Numbered from the stretch's first letter, positions 1-6,103 are shown. The stretch: DNA of 6,103 nucleotides from Acholeplasmataceae bacterium (GCA_003518475.1 DOYO01000013.1:1-6103); one strand, 5' to 3'. The notes: generated by a model not told the origin, from the sequence alone. Made by a program: numbers and translations.

Positions 1-340
1 TGGTGGAGATGAGGGGATTTGAACCCCTGTGCAAAACACTTCATAAAGCACTTTCTACATGTTTATTCCATTTATGATCTCGTGCTCGATACTAAATGAA
101 CAAAAGTCCAAAGCACTATCCTATGGGGTTCTTTTATTGGTATAGGAATCGCAATAAATATAACTTACTAAAATTGGGCCGCATTAGAACGGTAAGTACA
201 TTCAAATTTGGCTCGCACCTTTTCTTAGGCAGCGAAACTAAAAGATTGATTTCCGGTTATTATAACCTCGGCCTTTTTACTTGAGCGACCAAGACATGCT
301 TATACTTTACTCCATGCCGTGACGAATCCAGAACATCCCC
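1..340 (-). ncRNA. ssrA: Transfer-messenger RNA (tmRNA), complete
   Basis: Rescues ribosomes stalled on broken mRNAs. It is charged with alanine, enters the A site with SmpB, and then serves as a template for a degradation tag. Read on the minus strand, the tRNA-like part is clear: 5' GGGGATG (340-334) pairs with CATCTCC (11-5), followed by discriminator A (4) and encoded CCA (3-1). The third acceptor pair is G-U (338 with 7), the identity element for alanyl-tRNA synthetase. The T arm is AGGGG/CCCCT (28-24 with 16-12) around loop TTCAAAT. The 5' end continues with the conserved tmRNA string TTCTGGATTCG. A stem CTTGGTC/GGCCGAG (293-287 with 273-267) sits where pseudoknot 1 is expected, just before the tag frame. 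CATGT near 300 and ACATG near 60 can close the long P2 helix. A length of about 340 nt is normal for a one-piece tmRNA. It is divergent from the oxidoreductase gene; any terminator lies outside the window. Confidence 0.97.
225..254 (-). other. tmRNA tag-peptide reading frame (GNQSFSFAA, then TAA)
   Basis: The mRNA-like part of ssrA. Starting at GGA (254-252), the frame reads G-N-Q-S-F-S-F-A-A and ends at TAA (227-225). The C-terminal F-A-A resembles the A-A ending that ClpXP, FtsH and other proteases recognise in tmRNA tags. The resume codon was chosen because the bases just upstream, ATAATAACC, resemble the ATATAACT that precedes the GGC resume codon of Bacillus subtilis ssrA. The frame stays open further upstream, so the exact resume codon is inferred. 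With the alanine carried by tmRNA the full tag would be A-GNQSFSFAA, at the short end for this family. Confidence 0.8.
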
Positions 341-349
341 AGCGACTAT

Positions 350-378
350 ATCTTACCTTAAACACATATCTTTGTAAA
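350..378 (-). promoter_or_regulatory. Predicted sigma-A promoter of ssrA
   Basis: On the minus strand, TTTACA (378-373) and TAAGAT (355-350) are separated by exactly 17 bp, a good match to the TTGACA/TATAAT consensus. Transcription would start a few bases before the mature 5' end at 340, leaving a very short leader for RNase P to remove. An overlapping alternative -10, TATAGT (350-345), lies closer to the mature end. The -35 lies inside the 366-383 palindrome. Confidence 0.7.
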
Positions 379-383
379 GATAT
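366..383. promoter_or_regulatory. 18-bp palindrome between divergent promoters (candidate operator)
   Basis: Perfect inverted repeat ATATCTTT-GT-AAAGATAT with 8-bp arms and a 2-bp centre. It is flanked by a further AACA (361-364) / TGTT (387-390) pair. It covers the ssrA -35 (373-378) and lies about 50 bp upstream of the predicted start of the oxidoreductase transcript. The symmetry and placement suit a dimeric DNA-binding regulator, but I do not match it to any known box. The A/T-rich arms could also be chance in AT-rich intergenic DNA. It is a poor RNA hairpin because the loop is too short and the stem weak. Confidence 0.4.
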
Positions 384-388
384 TTATG

Positions 389-417
389 TTTTTTCTTGAA
401 ATTAACAATGGTATAAT
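389..417 (+). promoter_or_regulatory. Predicted extended -10 promoter of the oxidoreductase gene
   Basis: TATAAT (412-417) is a perfect -10 preceded by TGG (409-411), giving the extended TGn motif. A T-rich stretch TTTTTT (389-394) sits 17 bp upstream as a weak -35; TTGAAA (396-401) is too close (10 bp) to serve. The expected start is near 424, giving a leader of about 19 nt before the ATG at 443. This places the in-frame ATG at 386 upstream of the transcript and rules it out as the start. Confidence 0.75.
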
Positions 418-442
418 GTTTATTGTAAGAAAGGATGATGAA

Positions 443-1486
443 ATGAACAAACTCTATGTGGCAATTATAGGATATGGAATGGCAGGAAGGTTGTTTCACT
501 TACCCCCCTTATTAGGAAATCCAATGTATGTTGTCAAGTACATCATGACGAATAACGAACAAACAATCCAAGAACTTAAATCCAATTATCCATCGATTGA
601 AATCATCCATCAAATTGAAGAAGCGCTCACTGATCAAAAGATTGACTTGATGGTGATTGCTACTCCAAATGATGTTCATTATGCTTATACGGAAATGTCT
701 TTATTGGCAGGGAAGCACGTTGTTTGTGAAAAGCCATTTGTTGAATCGCTTCAGCAAGCGAATTTTTTATTTGAACTTGCTGCCAGACAAAAAAAGATCT
801 TACGCGTTTTTCATAACCGGCAGTATGACGGTGATATATTGACAATCCATGAGTTGATTAAGCAAAATCCCTTTGGAAGAATTTTTTCAATGACTGCCCG
901 ATTTGATTTCTATAGTCCTCAAGTTCAACCAAGATGGAGAGAAAGACCAGGTGTCATGCCAGGCAAGTTTTATGACCTTGCTCCCCACTTGATTGATCAC
1001 GTTATCCGTTTATTTGGTTTGCCTAAATCTTTACAGATGAAAACCTATAAAGACCGTGAAGGTGCTTTAGTTGATGATCATTTTGAAATGGAGATGTATT
1101 ATGAGGGACTGACCTGTTATTTAGGTGCTGGACAATTGTTTAGGAACCCATTACCTAGATTTCAAATTGATGGCACGAATGCGTCTTATTATAAATACGG
1201 TTTTGACCAGCCAGATGTCAATTATCTAGATATCGGTGACTCCTATCAGTCTTCTGGACTCAGAAGCGAACTCTACACTTCACAACATGAAAAAGTAAAT
1301 ATTCCGATTTTAATCGGCAAGCATTATCTCTTTTATGACAAGCTTGCCAAGGATATTCAAAATAATATTACACAGGATTCAGACAAATCCTATGCCTTGA
1401 AGGTTGTTGGTTTGATGGAAATCGCTAAAAAGAGCGATCAGATAAACCAAATCATCGAAATACCTCAATCCTTTCAGAAGCTTTAA
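443..1486 (+). CDS. Gfo/Idh/MocA-family oxidoreductase, scyllo-inositol dehydrogenase (IolW/YdgJ)-like
   Basis: Predicted cytosolic NAD(P)-dependent sugar or polyol dehydrogenase of 347 residues, a normal family length. The N-terminal Rossmann fold has the dinucleotide loop GYGMAG at residues 10-15. The family EKP motif is E96-K97-P98. The string VFHNRQYDGD (122-131), the RW at 164-165 and YDLAPHLIDH (177-186) closely resemble the IolW/YdgJ branch, whose members interconvert scyllo-inositol and scyllo-inosose. By family analogy K97, D178 and H182 form the catalytic set. The C-terminal half is the alpha/beta substrate and dimer domain. The start at 443 has AAAGGA (430-435) 7 nt upstream; the in-frame ATG at 386 lies before the promoter. 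The gene seems monocistronic, since the next gene has its own promoter, although I see no terminator after it. No other inositol genes are in view, so the substrate is uncertain. Family confidence is high; subfamily moderate. Confidence 0.9.
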   Translation: MNKLYVAIIGYGMAGRLFHLPPLLGNPMYVVKYIMTNNEQTIQELKSNYPSIEIIHQIEEALTDQKIDLMVIATPNDVHYAYTEMSLLAGKHVVCEKPFVESLQQANFLFELAARQKKILRVFHNRQYDGDILTIHELIKQNPFGRIFSMTARFDFYSPQVQPRWRERPGVMPGKFYDLAPHLIDHVIRLFGLPKSLQMKTYKDREGALVDDHFEMEMYYEGLTCYLGAGQLFRNPLPRFQIDGTNASYYKYGFDQPDVNYLDIGDSYQSSGLRSELYTSQHEKVNIPILIGKHYLFYDKLAKDIQNNITQDSDKSYALKVVGLMEIAKKSDQINQIIEIPQSFQKL

Positions 1487-1509
1487 CACATAACTTACAT
1501 GTTTTTAAC

Positions 1510-1538
1510 TTCATCATGCAATTGAATCATGCTATAAT
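1510..1538 (+). promoter_or_regulatory. Predicted extended -10 promoter of the HAD-ABC operon
   Basis: A perfect TATAAT (1533-1538) is preceded by TGC (1530-1532), forming an extended -10. TTCATC (1510-1515) lies 17 bp upstream as a weak -35. The expected start is near 1545, about 20 nt before the ATG at 1567. The in-frame ATG at 1516 lies upstream of the transcript start. No clear terminator hairpin separates this promoter from the oxidoreductase gene ending at 1486, so read-through into the operon is possible. Confidence 0.7.
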
Positions 1539-1566
1539 TAAAAAAACTAACGTTAGGGGACAACTT

Positions 1567-2226
1567 ATGATTAAAGGAATAATATTTGACATGGATGGAA
1601 CGATACTCAATACCATCGATGACATCACCGATAGTGTGAACTATGCTCTGGCTTCGATGGAGTATCCGCTTCAAACGGTTCACCAAGTCAAAATGGCGGT
1701 AGGCAGCGGAGCGATTCAACTCATTGAAAGAGTACTCCCTGCTCTATCATCAAAAGAGCTTGTTATGAAGGTCTTTAAGATCTATCAAGCCCATTATGAT
1801 CAAAATAATTCGAACAAGACTGGTCCTTATGAAGGTATCATGCTCTTGCTCAACCAATTACGTACACAAGGATTTAAACTTTCAGTTGTTTCAAATAAGT
1901 ATGATCATTTGGTGCAGGAACTGAATGAAAAGATATTTAATAAATATTTTGATGTTTCCATCGGAGAAATCAAAGGCATACCAATCAAACCTGCTCCAGA
2001 TATGATTGATAAAGCTCTAAAATTATTAGATTTGAAAAAAGACGAAGTTTTATTTGTGGGAGACTCAGAAATTGATATGCTGACTGCGACGAATGCGAAG
2101 CTTAAAAGTGTCGGTGTGACCTGGGGTTTCAGGGATCAATCGGTTTTAGAAGCGCATCACGCAGACTTTATTATTCATAAGCCTGAGGAATTATTTAATG
2201 TGATTGAAAGGATGAACAGACCATGA
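1567..2226 (+). CDS. HAD-superfamily hydrolase, phosphoglycolate phosphatase (Gph/PpaX)-like
   Basis: Predicted cytosolic Mg2+-dependent phosphatase of 219 residues, typical for subfamily IA. All four HAD motifs are present: motif I DMDGT at 8-12 (nucleophile D8, acid/base D10), motif II at S109-N110-K111, motif III K141 in KPAPDM, and motif IV GDSEID at 165-170 (metal-binding D166 and D170). Residues of roughly 16-85 form the helical C1 cap that selects the substrate. Relatives hydrolyse 2-phosphoglycolate, pyrophosphate or small sugar phosphates; the sequence alone does not decide which. The start at 1567 is supported by AGGGGA (1555-1560) 6 nt upstream and by the promoter position; the in-frame ATG at 1516 is rejected. 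The stop TGA shares bases with the ATG of the ABC gene at 2223 (ATGA), which implies coupled translation. Why a phosphatase heads an ABC transporter operon is unclear; it may be a convenience arrangement or act on a related metabolite. Confidence 0.92.
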   Translation: MIKGIIFDMDGTILNTIDDITDSVNYALASMEYPLQTVHQVKMAVGSGAIQLIERVLPALSSKELVMKVFKIYQAHYDQNNSNKTGPYEGIMLLLNQLRTQGFKLSVVSNKYDHLVQELNEKIFNKYFDVSIGEIKGIPIKPAPDMIDKALKLLDLKKDEVLFVGDSEIDMLTATNAKLKSVGVTWGFRDQSVLEAHHADFIIHKPEELFNVIERMNRP

Positions 2227-4442
2227 GCATGATCAGACTGGAAAATGTATCGAAATATTACAAATCAGAGGAAACTGTTTCTGTCGGGATGAAGAAAATC
2301 AACCTAGAATTCAATTTAGGTGAATTTGTTGCTGTAACCGGTGAATCCGGTTCAGGTAAATCCACACTCCTAAACGTCATTAGCGGACTGGACGGTTATG
2401 AAGACGGAGAATTATATTTATTTGGTGAAGAAACATCACATTATACGATTGCAGATTGGGAAAAATACAGAGGAACTTATATCGGGTTCGTTTTTCAAAA
2501 CTATAACATCATTGATTCCTATACAGTTCTTCAAAATGTTATGCTCGCCCTCGAAATTCAAGGCTATGACCCTAAAAAAAGAAGAGCGCGTGCGCTTGAA
2601 CTGATTGACAAGGTCGGATTGACATCTCATAAAAATCATAAAGCTTCCAAGCTTTCAGGCGGACAGAAACAAAGAGCGGTCATCGCGAGAGCATTGGCGA
2701 AGGATTGCCCGATCATTGTTGCTGATGAGCCAACCGGAAACCTAGATAGCGCATCTGGTGCTCAGGTTATCAAGCTATTGCATGAAATCAGCAAGGACAA
2801 GCTCATTGTCGTTGTCACGCATGACTATGAACAGATTCAAGACTACGCAACCAGAAAAATCAAAATGCATGACGGCGAAGTGATCGAAGATAAGAAAATC
2901 AAGAATTATGAAGAAGCAGTATTGGCAGAAGTTCCTAAACCCAAGCGCATGCATTTTTTAACGCTTCTCAGATTTGCATTAAGAAATATGTTTGCGACAC
3001 CTCGCAAACTCATTTTCGTGATGCTGATGCAAATCATCGTCATCGCTGTTTTTACTTTAGTCTATACGAATCAAATCAGCGGAATCCGCGAGGTTGGTCT
3101 TCAACAATCTCAATCTTTCCCAAGTGTTCCTGAAACTAGGCTTCTTGTAGAAAAAAGAGATGGAACCGAATTTACTGAAGACGAGCTTGATTATTTCAAT
3201 GATTTGAGGCGTGTCAATTATGTTTACGAACACGCAATGAACTTTTATAATGAAACTCAGTTAACCATTCAAAGCACGAACGGATGGGGAAATGGGTATC
3301 TTGAAGGCACAGATGCAGCAAAAACCTTATCACCGAAAGATGTTGAGGGTAGATTGCCGCTTGCAGCCAATGAAGTTGTGATCAGCGCACATTGGGGATC
3401 ATTTAGTGTTGGTGATTCAATCAATTTATACAGCGGATATTATTATGGTAATAGTATGGATCCTCTTGCAACATTCATGGTCGTTGGAATTGATAAACAG
3501 GATCGTAACATCATCTATTTATCAGATGCATTTTTAAATACTCCTGTCGTCATGGAGGATGTAGTCGATCAAGGTGTTTACATGCAAATCAGAGACCAGT
3601 TGATGTATTCGATGACTTTTCAGTTATCAGGTAAACGCGTCTATGTCTATCCAACAAATTTAGATCATGGAGTTGATATTTGGATAAATGGTAACGGTGC
3701 AGCAACAACAGTCTTTAATAATCAGACAGTCACCATTTCTTCGACAACACCAAAGGGTGTCACCCTTTCAACAACTATTCCCGGATTATCGATTGAAATA
3801 CCGGATAATTTGGATTCTGATTTCAATGTTGCCGAAATGAAGGAAACCTTGGCTATTAGCATCATTGAAGCATGGATGCTTGAAGTGGAAGATGAGTACA
3901 CGATATCAGCAAGAAACATCATTTCACTTAGTATTGATGGTTACTATGCTGGAAATCGTTTGCTTGATGAGATTAATTTATCTGTCTATAAGGTTTATTA
4001 TCCGAATAACATCTCAAGCTTCATGCGTGAATTCATGGTATTCTTCCTTGGGTTAATCGCTTTGGTATTCTTGAGTTTGTTTGGTATGTTCTTATATTCC
4101 ATCGTTCATGCCGTCACACGCAACGTGATGAATGCTAGAAAGAAAGATTTCGCGATTTACCGCTCGATTGGAGCAAACAAAGCCTCGTTGGCCAGACTTG
4201 TGGTACTAGAGCAAGTCATCATGTCAACTGTAGGATTCATCATCACCATTATCTTATTGAACGTTTTAAGCAACAACATCAATTTCATCAAGCTTGCGAT
4301 CCAATACATGGAAGTCAGAGATTATGCTATTTTACTCACCGCATTCATGCTGCTTGGCGCATGGCTGGGCTTAAGATTCAATAAGAAGGTATTCAAGCAA
4401 TCTGTCATTGAAACCTTAACAGCAAGCAAAGGGGGAGAATAA
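2223..4442 (+). CDS. ABC transporter, fused ATPase and FtsX/MacB-like permease (first half-transporter)
   Basis: A 739-residue inner-membrane protein. The N-terminal nucleotide-binding domain (about 3-222) is intact: Walker A GESGSGKST 40-48, Q-loop Q92, signature LSGGQKQR 144-151, Walker B IIVADE 164-169 and switch H200. It falls in the LolD/MacB/FtsE group. A short linker leads to a first membrane helix (about 263-281), a large extracellular domain (about 283-602, beta-rich with a Ser/Thr/Asn-rich part near 490-530), then three helices (about 603-628, 660-680, 699-717). The FtsX-type motif RKKDFAIYRSIGANK (639-653) lies between helices 2 and 3. This is the four-helix layout of MacB, in which ATP hydrolysis drives movements of the extracellular domain rather than classic transmembrane passage. 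The start at 2223 has AAAGGA (2207-2212) 10 nt upstream and overlaps the HAD stop; ATG 2229 is a possible alternative. It is followed 3 nt later by a paralogue, the likely partner. The substrate is unknown; peptides, lipoproteins or antimicrobials are options. Confidence 0.93.
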   Translation: MSMIRLENVSKYYKSEETVSVGMKKINLEFNLGEFVAVTGESGSGKSTLLNVISGLDGYEDGELYLFGEETSHYTIADWEKYRGTYIGFVFQNYNIIDSYTVLQNVMLALEIQGYDPKKRRARALELIDKVGLTSHKNHKASKLSGGQKQRAVIARALAKDCPIIVADEPTGNLDSASGAQVIKLLHEISKDKLIVVVTHDYEQIQDYATRKIKMHDGEVIEDKKIKNYEEAVLAEVPKPKRMHFLTLLRFALRNMFATPRKLIFVMLMQIIVIAVFTLVYTNQISGIREVGLQQSQSFPSVPETRLLVEKRDGTEFTEDELDYFNDLRRVNYVYEHAMNFYNETQLTIQSTNGWGNGYLEGTDAAKTLSPKDVEGRLPLAANEVVISAHWGSFSVGDSINLYSGYYYGNSMDPLATFMVVGIDKQDRNIIYLSDAFLNTPVVMEDVVDQGVYMQIRDQLMYSMTFQLSGKRVYVYPTNLDHGVDIWINGNGAATTVFNNQTVTISSTTPKGVTLSTTIPGLSIEIPDNLDSDFNVAEMKETLAISIIEAWMLEVEDEYTISARNIISLSIDGYYAGNRLLDEINLSVYKVYYPNNISSFMREFMVFFLGLIALVFLSLFGMFLYSIVHAVTRNVMNARKKDFAIYRSIGANKASLARLVVLEQVIMSTVGFIITIILLNVLSNNINFIKLAIQYMEVRDYAILLTAFMLLGAWLGLRFNKKVFKQSVIETLTASKGGE
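3752..3768. repeat. 17-bp perfect palindrome inside the first ABC gene
   Basis: AAAGGGTG-T-CACCCTTT has 8-bp arms about a single base. As RNA it can form a 7-bp stem with a 3-nt loop including three G-C pairs. It is not followed by a T run, so it is not a terminator. It lies within codons for the extracellular domain (T-P-K-G-V-T-L-S) and may be a product of codon choice. Confidence 0.35.
4431..4437 (+). promoter_or_regulatory. Shine-Dalgarno of the second ABC gene, inside the first
   Basis: GGGGGAG lies 8 nt before the ATG at 4446 and within the last codons of the upstream ABC gene. It fixes the start of the downstream gene. Its position means ribosomes finishing the first gene pass over it, favouring matched production of the two proteins. 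Confidence 0.75.
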
Positions 4443-4445
4443 ACC

Positions 4446-6103
4446 ATGATCAAAGTCAATCACTTAGATAAATATTTTAATCGAAGACAAAAGAACGAGA
4501 TTCATGTTTTAAATGATATCAACCTTGATTTTCCTGAAAAGGGTCTGGTTGTTTTGCTAGGAGCTTCAGGTTCCGGTAAGACGACTTTGCTGAACGTTAT
4601 CGGCGGATTGGATAAGGTGCAGTCAGGCAGTATTGAATTTGGAGATAAGATCATTGAAGATTATGACGCATCCACTTGGGATAAGATCAGAAATGAAAGC
4701 GTAGGTTATATTTTTCAAAACTACAATCTCTTACCTGAGTTATCCGTATTTGATAACATCGGATTTGTCTTGAAGATGATTGGTATCAATGATCCTGAAT
4801 TGATTGAAACAAGAGTCAATTATATTTTAAGAGCTGTCAACATGTATCCATTCAGAAAGAAGAAAGCTCTGCAGTTATCAGGCGGACAGCAACAGCGTGT
4901 CGCCATTGCCCGCGCGCTCGTTAAAAATCCAAAAGTCATCATCGCTGATGAACCGACAGGTAATCTAGACAGCAAGAACACGATGGACATCATGAACATC
5001 ATCAAGCAGATTTCTTTAGATAAGCTGGTTGTTTTAGTTACGCACGAAAGGGATATCGCCAAGTTTTATGGAGACCGCATCATTGAAATCAAGGATGGAC
5101 AGGTTATCAATGATTATAACAATGCTGAGACTGAAACTCAAAAAATCGGCAAGGATGACACGATTTACTTAAAGGACTTAAAGTCTGTTTCCAATACAGG
5201 TAATGATCAACTGAAAATGGCTTTATATAGCGACCATGAAGAAACATCGGAACCTATTAGCATTCGCTTGATTGTTAAAAATAAGACGTTGTATCTCGAT
5301 GTTGATTCTACTTTTGATAAGATAAAATTTGTCGATAATTCAACTGGAGTTGTCATTAAAGATGAGCACTATGTTCAAAAAACAAGACAAGAACTGATTG
5401 AAACTTCATTCAATCTTGAAGTGCTGGAAAACAAAGATGTTGACAGAGAATCTAAAGCGATTGTATCGATCAAGCAAACATTCTTGATGGCGCTTAGAAA
5501 GATACTCCTCACAAGCCGCAAGGGAAAATTGATGTTGTTCTCATTCCTTGTTGCAGGTATTGTCATCGCCTTTACGATTGCCACCTTGGCTTCTGTCGTA
5601 ATTGTTCGACCAGAACCTTATATGTCCATCAGCAAGAATTATGTTGGAATATATGAATCAGGCATTTCATCAGATTTACCAGATTATGACGATCTCATGG
5701 CATATGGTTTGGGTGATGAAGACTATTACATCAATACATTTGAAAACCTAAATCTTCAATTTATCAGTCCGAATGGAGATAACTCAGGTGTAGGTGTTTC
5801 CGCGCAGATAGATCTTGTTGATCACACCAGCAGAAGTAAGCTTGTGTCTGGCAGAATGCCTGCAAACGATTTTGAAATATTAGTTTCCAAGAAGATTGCC
5901 GATAACATCGTAGAGACAAGTTATGGTCAAGAACAAGGTATTTGGAGTTATCAGCATCTCTATTTTGAAAGAATGGAAATAGCTGGAAATGATATCCACA
6001 TTGTCGGTGTTGTAGATACTGATATCAGTTTGGTTTATATGTCTAGGGATCTCGCTAATCTTTATAGATCGGCGGATACAACGGCTATACCTTACGTGTT
6101 TGC
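4446..6103 (+). CDS. ABC transporter, fused ATPase and FtsX-like permease (second half-transporter), 3' truncated by window
   Basis: The frame is open from ATG 4446 to the last base; 552 whole codons are visible and the C-terminal permease part lies outside. The nucleotide-binding domain (about 1-222) is intact: Walker A GASGSGKTT 39-47, Q-loop Q91, signature LSGGQQQR 144-151, Walker B VIIADE 164-169, switch H200. It is clearly a paralogue of the upstream ABC protein (shared FQNYN after the Q-loop, ADEPTGNLD). It differs in carrying about 120 extra residues (about 223-345) before the first membrane helix (about 362-387). This segment is charged and predicted cytosolic, with alternating hydrophobic stretches (ISIRLIVKN, TLYLDVDS) that look like beta strands; I do not recognise it. 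From about 388 on lies the start of the extracellular domain. By analogy with its neighbour, three more helices with an FtsX motif should follow. Probably forms a heterodimer with the upstream protein; substrate unknown. Confidence 0.9.
   Translation, partial: MIKVNHLDKYFNRRQKNEIHVLNDINLDFPEKGLVVLLGASGSGKTTLLNVIGGLDKVQSGSIEFGDKIIEDYDASTWDKIRNESVGYIFQNYNLLPELSVFDNIGFVLKMIGINDPELIETRVNYILRAVNMYPFRKKKALQLSGGQQQRVAIARALVKNPKVIIADEPTGNLDSKNTMDIMNIIKQISLDKLVVLVTHERDIAKFYGDRIIEIKDGQVINDYNNAETETQKIGKDDTIYLKDLKSVSNTGNDQLKMALYSDHEETSEPISIRLIVKNKTLYLDVDSTFDKIKFVDNSTGVVIKDEHYVQKTRQELIETSFNLEVLENKDVDRESKAIVSIKQTFLMALRKILLTSRKGKLMLFSFLVAGIVIAFTIATLASVVIVRPEPYMSISKNYVGIYESGISSDLPDYDDLMAYGLGDEDYYINTFENLNLQFISPNGDNSGVGVSAQIDLVDHTSRSKLVSGRMPANDFEILVSKKIADNIVETSYGQEQGIWSYQHLYFERMEIAGNDIHIVGVVDTDISLVYMSRDLANLYRSADTTAIPYVF

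Noticed and set aside
96..284. Plus-strand open frame of 62 codons
   Set aside because: It lies entirely antisense to the tmRNA and has no convincing ribosome binding site; the RNA structure explains the sequence.
366..394. Palindrome plus T run read as a plus-strand terminator
   Set aside because: The stem is almost all A-U with a 2-nt centre, and the T run is offset by several bases; there is no plus-strand gene upstream in the window to terminate.
386..442. Upstream ATG as start of the oxidoreductase
   Set aside because: The -10 element at 412-417 lies downstream of this ATG, it lacks a good ribosome binding site, and the family Rossmann start (NKLYVAIIGYG) fits the ATG at 443.
1516..1566. 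Upstream ATG as start of the HAD protein
   Set aside because: It precedes the predicted transcript start, and the HAD motif I normally lies within about 10 residues of the N terminus, as it does from ATG 1567.
2224..2226. Possible TGA recoding as tryptophan, as in Mycoplasma
   Set aside because: The TGA ends the HAD protein at a normal family length and forms an ATGA overlap with the next start; tryptophans in all genes here are TGG.
2336..2352. Inverted repeat AACCGG-TGAAT-CCGGTT
   Set aside because: It encodes the conserved Walker A region (V-T-G-E-S-G-S), so protein constraint explains it.
2640..2655. Inverted repeat AAAGCTT-CC-AAGCTTT
   Set aside because: It falls on the codons just before the ABC signature motif of the first ABC gene and is easily produced by codon choice; no regulatory context.
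4820..5062. Minus-strand open frame of 80 codons
   Set aside because: It is antisense to the highly conserved ATPase motifs of the second ABC gene and has no recognisable protein features.

Overview
The window is AT-rich bacterial DNA from a low-GC Gram-positive type lineage. Supporting signs are A/T-ending codons, strong AGGAG-like ribosome binding sites, sigma-A style promoters with extended -10 elements, and a tmRNA whose resume region resembles that of Bacillota. TGA is used as a stop (end of the HAD gene) and every tryptophan I read is TGG, so the code looks standard rather than the Mycoplasma/Spiroplasma code. A Bacillota or an Acholeplasma/Izemoplasma-like Mycoplasmatota member would fit; I cannot name the species.

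Layout: positions 1-340 (minus strand) hold a complete transfer-messenger RNA (ssrA), from its CCA 3' end at base 1 to its GGGGATG 5' end at 340. A roughly 100-bp divergent intergenic region (341-442) holds the ssrA promoter, an 18-bp palindrome and the promoter of the next gene. Positions 443-1486 (plus) encode a Gfo/Idh/MocA-family NAD(P)-dependent oxidoreductase of the scyllo-inositol dehydrogenase (IolW/YdgJ) type. A second promoter at 1510-1538 starts a unit of at least three genes: a HAD-superfamily phosphatase of the phosphoglycolate phosphatase/PpaX type (1567-2226), then two tandem proteins that each fuse an ABC ATPase to a FtsX/MacB-like permease (2223-4442, and 4446 to beyond the window end).

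The HAD stop codon overlaps the first ABC start (ATGA), and the second ABC start lies 3 nt after the first ABC stop with its Shine-Dalgarno inside the upstream gene. The three genes are therefore probably co-transcribed and translationally coupled. Each ABC gene encodes a half-transporter with all catalytic motifs, so the pair could form a heterodimeric MacB-like (type VII) mechanotransmission complex. The two halves differ: the first has a large extracellular domain (about 320 residues) and a short cytosolic linker, while the second has an extra cytosolic segment of about 120 residues between the ATPase and the first membrane helix. The substrate cannot be read from the sequence. No mobile element, CRISPR array, tRNA or rRNA gene was seen, and there is no gene-free stretch above 300 bases. 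The most noteworthy items are the asymmetric ABC pair and the palindrome between the divergent promoters.
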